Positions 41,962-43,421 of a stretch of 43,421 nt of DNA are shown in pieces (the stretch's first letter is position 1; each line of letters starts with the position of its first letter). This DNA is from Sphingomonas sp. Leaf22 (GTDB lineage Bacteria; Pseudomonadota; Alphaproteobacteria; Sphingomonadales; Sphingomonadaceae). Under the pieces are notes generated by a model, which ran no database searches, was not told the DNA's origin, and worked only from the letters and a program-made list of their open reading frames with translations. The stretch covers positions 1 to 43,421 of the forward strand of contig NZ_LMKP01000019.1 of the NCBI RefSeq assembly GCF_001421715.1. Direction: 5' to 3'. The position numbers and the translations under genes were made by a program.

Positions 41962-41992
41962 GACCACGGCGGACAACCCGTCCGCCGTGGTC
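41962..41992. terminator. Perfect hairpin after the Dam-type methylase gene
   Basis: GACCACGGCGGAC (41962-41974) pairs perfectly with GTCCGCCGTGGTC (41980-41992), loop AACCC. It lies 89 bp beyond the methylase stop on the minus strand and upstream of the integrase. It lacks a T-run. A second short hairpin CCCCGA/TCGGGG is at 41870-41886. The 278-bp gap has no gene. Confidence 0.6.
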
Positions 41993-42080
41993 ACATCCGA
42001 GGGCGCAGAAAACCGCCAGTTTGAGAAATTGCGCAAGCCGGCAATACCCGCTTCGATACCCGCATCCTGGCGGCCGAAAC

Positions 42081-42878
42081 TTAACGTGGCCGGTTACGGA
42101 TGATCAGCTCGGTCACCTTCGTGCCGGCGCGGGCAGCATGCCCGGAGACCGTCCACGTCGTGGCGACCTCCTCAATCACGAACCGGGCGAAGATCTCCCG
42201 GATGAGCGGCGTGTCGTTGATCGACAGCACGAAGCTGCCCGCGATCGTGTCCAGTCGGTCGGCCAGCGCGCGGTACCGGTCCGGTCCGAAGTCCAGTCCG
42301 TACCCGGTGGTCTCATGATACGGCGGGTCGAGGTAGAAGAGCGCGTCCTTGCTGTCGTACCGGACGATCAGCTCGACGGCATCTAGCTGCTCGATCGTCA
42401 CCGGCGCGAGGCGCGCGCTCAGCCGCCGCAGATCGGCGCGGAGCCGGGCATGATCGAAGCGCGACGACTGGTCGCGCCGCAGGCCGAAGGTCCGGCCCAC
42501 GACCTTCCCCCCGAAGCCGAGCCGCTGGAGATAGAGGAAGCGGACCGCCCGCTCGATGTCGGTCAGGGTCGCCGGGTCGACCATCCGCATCCGGTCGAAA
42601 TCGGCCCGGCCGGCGAACAGGAAGGCCATCTCGTCGACGAACGGTTCATAATGGCGGCGGACGATCCGGAACAAGTTGGAGACGTCGCCCGACAGGTCGT
42701 TGATGACCTCGACGGGCGCCGGCCGAGCCCGGCGCAGGAAGATCCCGCCCATGCCGACGAACGGCTCGATATAGGCCTTGTGGGGAATGGTCTCGATGAT
42801 CGCGCAAAGGCGTTTGGCAAGGTTGCGCTTGCCGCCGAGGTAGGGTGCCGGCGGGCATGCGTTCGGGAGATCGGTCAA
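42081..42878 (-). CDS. DNA adenine methylase, Dam/D12 class
   Basis: A 265-aa N6-adenine methyltransferase. APYLGGKRNL at the start and YIEPFVGMGGIFL form the SAM-binding motif I, and FYLDPPYHETTGYG is the catalytic DPPY motif. The order matches Dam-like (alpha-class) enzymes and phage homologues. No restriction enzyme gene is visible next to it, so it is probably an orphan methylase carried by the mobile segment or prophage. Alphaproteobacteria normally use CcrM (GANTC), so a Dam-like enzyme here points to acquired DNA. Confidence 0.9.
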   Translation of the reverse strand: MTDLPNACPPAPYLGGKRNLAKRLCAIIETIPHKAYIEPFVGMGGIFLRRARPAPVEVINDLSGDVSNLFRIVRRHYEPFVDEMAFLFAGRADFDRMRMVDPATLTDIERAVRFLYLQRLGFGGKVVGRTFGLRRDQSSRFDHARLRADLRRLSARLAPVTIEQLDAVELIVRYDSKDALFYLDPPYHETTGYGLDFGPDRYRALADRLDTIAGSFVLSINDTPLIREIFARFVIEEVATTWTVSGHAARAGTKVTELIIRNRPR

Positions 42879-43238
42879 GGTCAGCTTCTTCCTGGAGAAG
42901 CACGTCGGTTAGGCCGCGCTGGTGTCGCCACGGCAAGCGGCGAGGGTCGCAACCCTTCGGACCTCCGGACGATAAGGTCCGAAGGTTCGAAGGATGGCGA
43001 CGAGGAGGAAAGCTGTCGGGGTGGCCTTCGGGGATACGTTGGCTGATCGCCTCAACGGCACCACCAGGTACCGGGTGGCTAACCGCGCAGAATAGGCGAC
43101 TGCGCCCTACGTATTCCCCGAAGGTCTTTTATTCCGCAGGCCACCCGGCGAACCGGTCGGCCTATTTCCGCGCGCGGGCTGATCCTAACGGTTAGGTTCG
43201 AACCAGCCCGCTCGCTATGCCCTGACGGGCAGGGTGCC
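42879..43238. other. 360-bp spacer rich in inverted repeats
   Basis: No convincing gene. A perfect 11-bp stem CCTTCGGACCT/AGGTCCGAAGG lies at 42954-42964 and 42975-42985, enclosed by GTCGCCA (42924-42930) and TGGCGAC (42995-43001). Further right, CCTTCGGGGATACGT (about 43025) is repeated inverted as ACGTATTCCCCGAAGG (about 43108), and CCTAACGGTTAGG and GGTTCGAACC follow near 43185-43205. Confidence 0.5.
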
Positions 43239-43421
43239 TCAAGAGGCGATCGCCGACCCGTCGATCACGATCCGGAAGCGGGTCGACGCGCCGATCGCCA
43301 GCGTGCCGATGTCGAACACGATATGGATCGAATCGTCGCCCTTGCGCTTCGTGCCGACCGGCAGCGCCTTGATCGCATAGGGATCGAGCGTCGGCGGGAC
43401 GGCGATCGCCAGCCCGATCGT
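43239..43421 (-). CDS. C-terminal part of an unidentified, probably phage-related protein
   Basis: Sixty residues run in from the right edge to TGA 43239-43241, ending FRIVIDGSAIAS. The segment (PPTLDPYAIKALPVGTKRKG ... IHIVFDIGTLAIGAST) is beta-rich and without known motifs. Third-position G/C use fits a real gene. The neighbouring integrase and methylase suggest a prophage or island gene, possibly structural. I do not recognise the family. Confidence 0.5.
   Translation of the reverse strand, partial: TIGLAIAVPPTLDPYAIKALPVGTKRKGDDSIHIVFDIGTLAIGASTRFRIVIDGSAIAS

Noticed and set aside
42994..43095. 33-codon plus-strand frame beginning MATRRKAVGVAFGD with GAAGG before the ATG
   Set aside because: It is very short and lies across inverted repeats that explain the sequence better. 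There is no hydrophobic or domain signal.
43184..43206. tRNA T-arm-like GGTTCGAACC near the right edge
   Set aside because: No matching acceptor, D or anticodon stems are found around it. It is just a short palindrome.

Overview
The window is a 43.4 kb piece of a high-GC alphaproteobacterial chromosome, almost certainly a Sphingomonas-type sphingomonad. The reasons are a complete XrtA (exosortase A) exopolysaccharide locus of the sphingomonad kind, a methionine synthase split into two genes, frequent GTG/TTG starts in 4-bp overlapping operons, and an ornithine decarboxylase next to a deoxyhypusine-synthase-like enzyme. That last pair fits sym-homospermidine, the polyamine typical of Sphingomonas sensu stricto. 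No rRNA, tRNA or CRISPR array was seen.

Layout. 1-5.7 kb: tail of an unknown gene, a HerA/DUF87-type ATPase (-), a DUF2809 membrane protein (+), a coupled operon of two cysteine desulfurases and a [2Fe-2S] ferredoxin (-), an alpha/beta hydrolase and a small secreted protein (+). 5.7-9.5 kb: a threonine dehydratase-like PLP enzyme coupled to a 55-aa membrane protein (-), divergent from a polyamine pair (+): ornithine decarboxylase, whose Shine-Dalgarno sequence lies in an 11-bp stem, then the DHS-like enzyme. 9.5-12.3 kb: a large periplasmic DUF3857/transglutaminase/TPR protein.

12.4-30.3 kb: the XrtA locus. One minus-strand operon reads ATPase, polysaccharide deacetylase, FemAB-like protein, glycosyltransferase, exosortase A fused to EpsI, and asparagine-synthetase-like amidotransferase, mostly with GTGA overlaps. 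A second reads acyl-CoA ligase, PLP decarboxylase, Wza, Wzz, tyrosine-kinase-like ATPase and outer-membrane beta-barrel. A divergent plus-strand operon holds a stand-alone acyl carrier protein and two XrtA-associated hydrolases. Wza, Wzz, the kinase and the barrel would assemble and export a polymer that the deacetylase, FemAB protein and amidotransferase may modify. The ligase, ACP, decarboxylase and hydrolases look like an acyl or aminoacyl activation module of unknown product. No PEP-CTERM substrate was seen here.

30.3-36.1 kb: the methionine/folate cycle (-): an ArsR-methyltransferase fusion regulator with a perfect 22-bp palindrome just before its start, metF, and metH in two pieces separated by a hairpin-rich repeat. 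36.2-38.8 kb: two small lipoproteins, an aldo/keto reductase and trxB. 38.8 kb to the right edge: a 43-aa membrane protein, a long non-coding stretch, then a mobile-looking segment with a winged-helix replication/regulatory-like protein, a tyrosine integrase, a Dam-type DNA adenine methylase and a truncated gene.

Intergenic spaces hold a family of G/C-rich twin-hairpin repeats. Two copies (20.2 and 28.0 kb) are bounded by matching terminal inverted repeats. Products were assigned by reading motifs and family resemblance; no database search was run.
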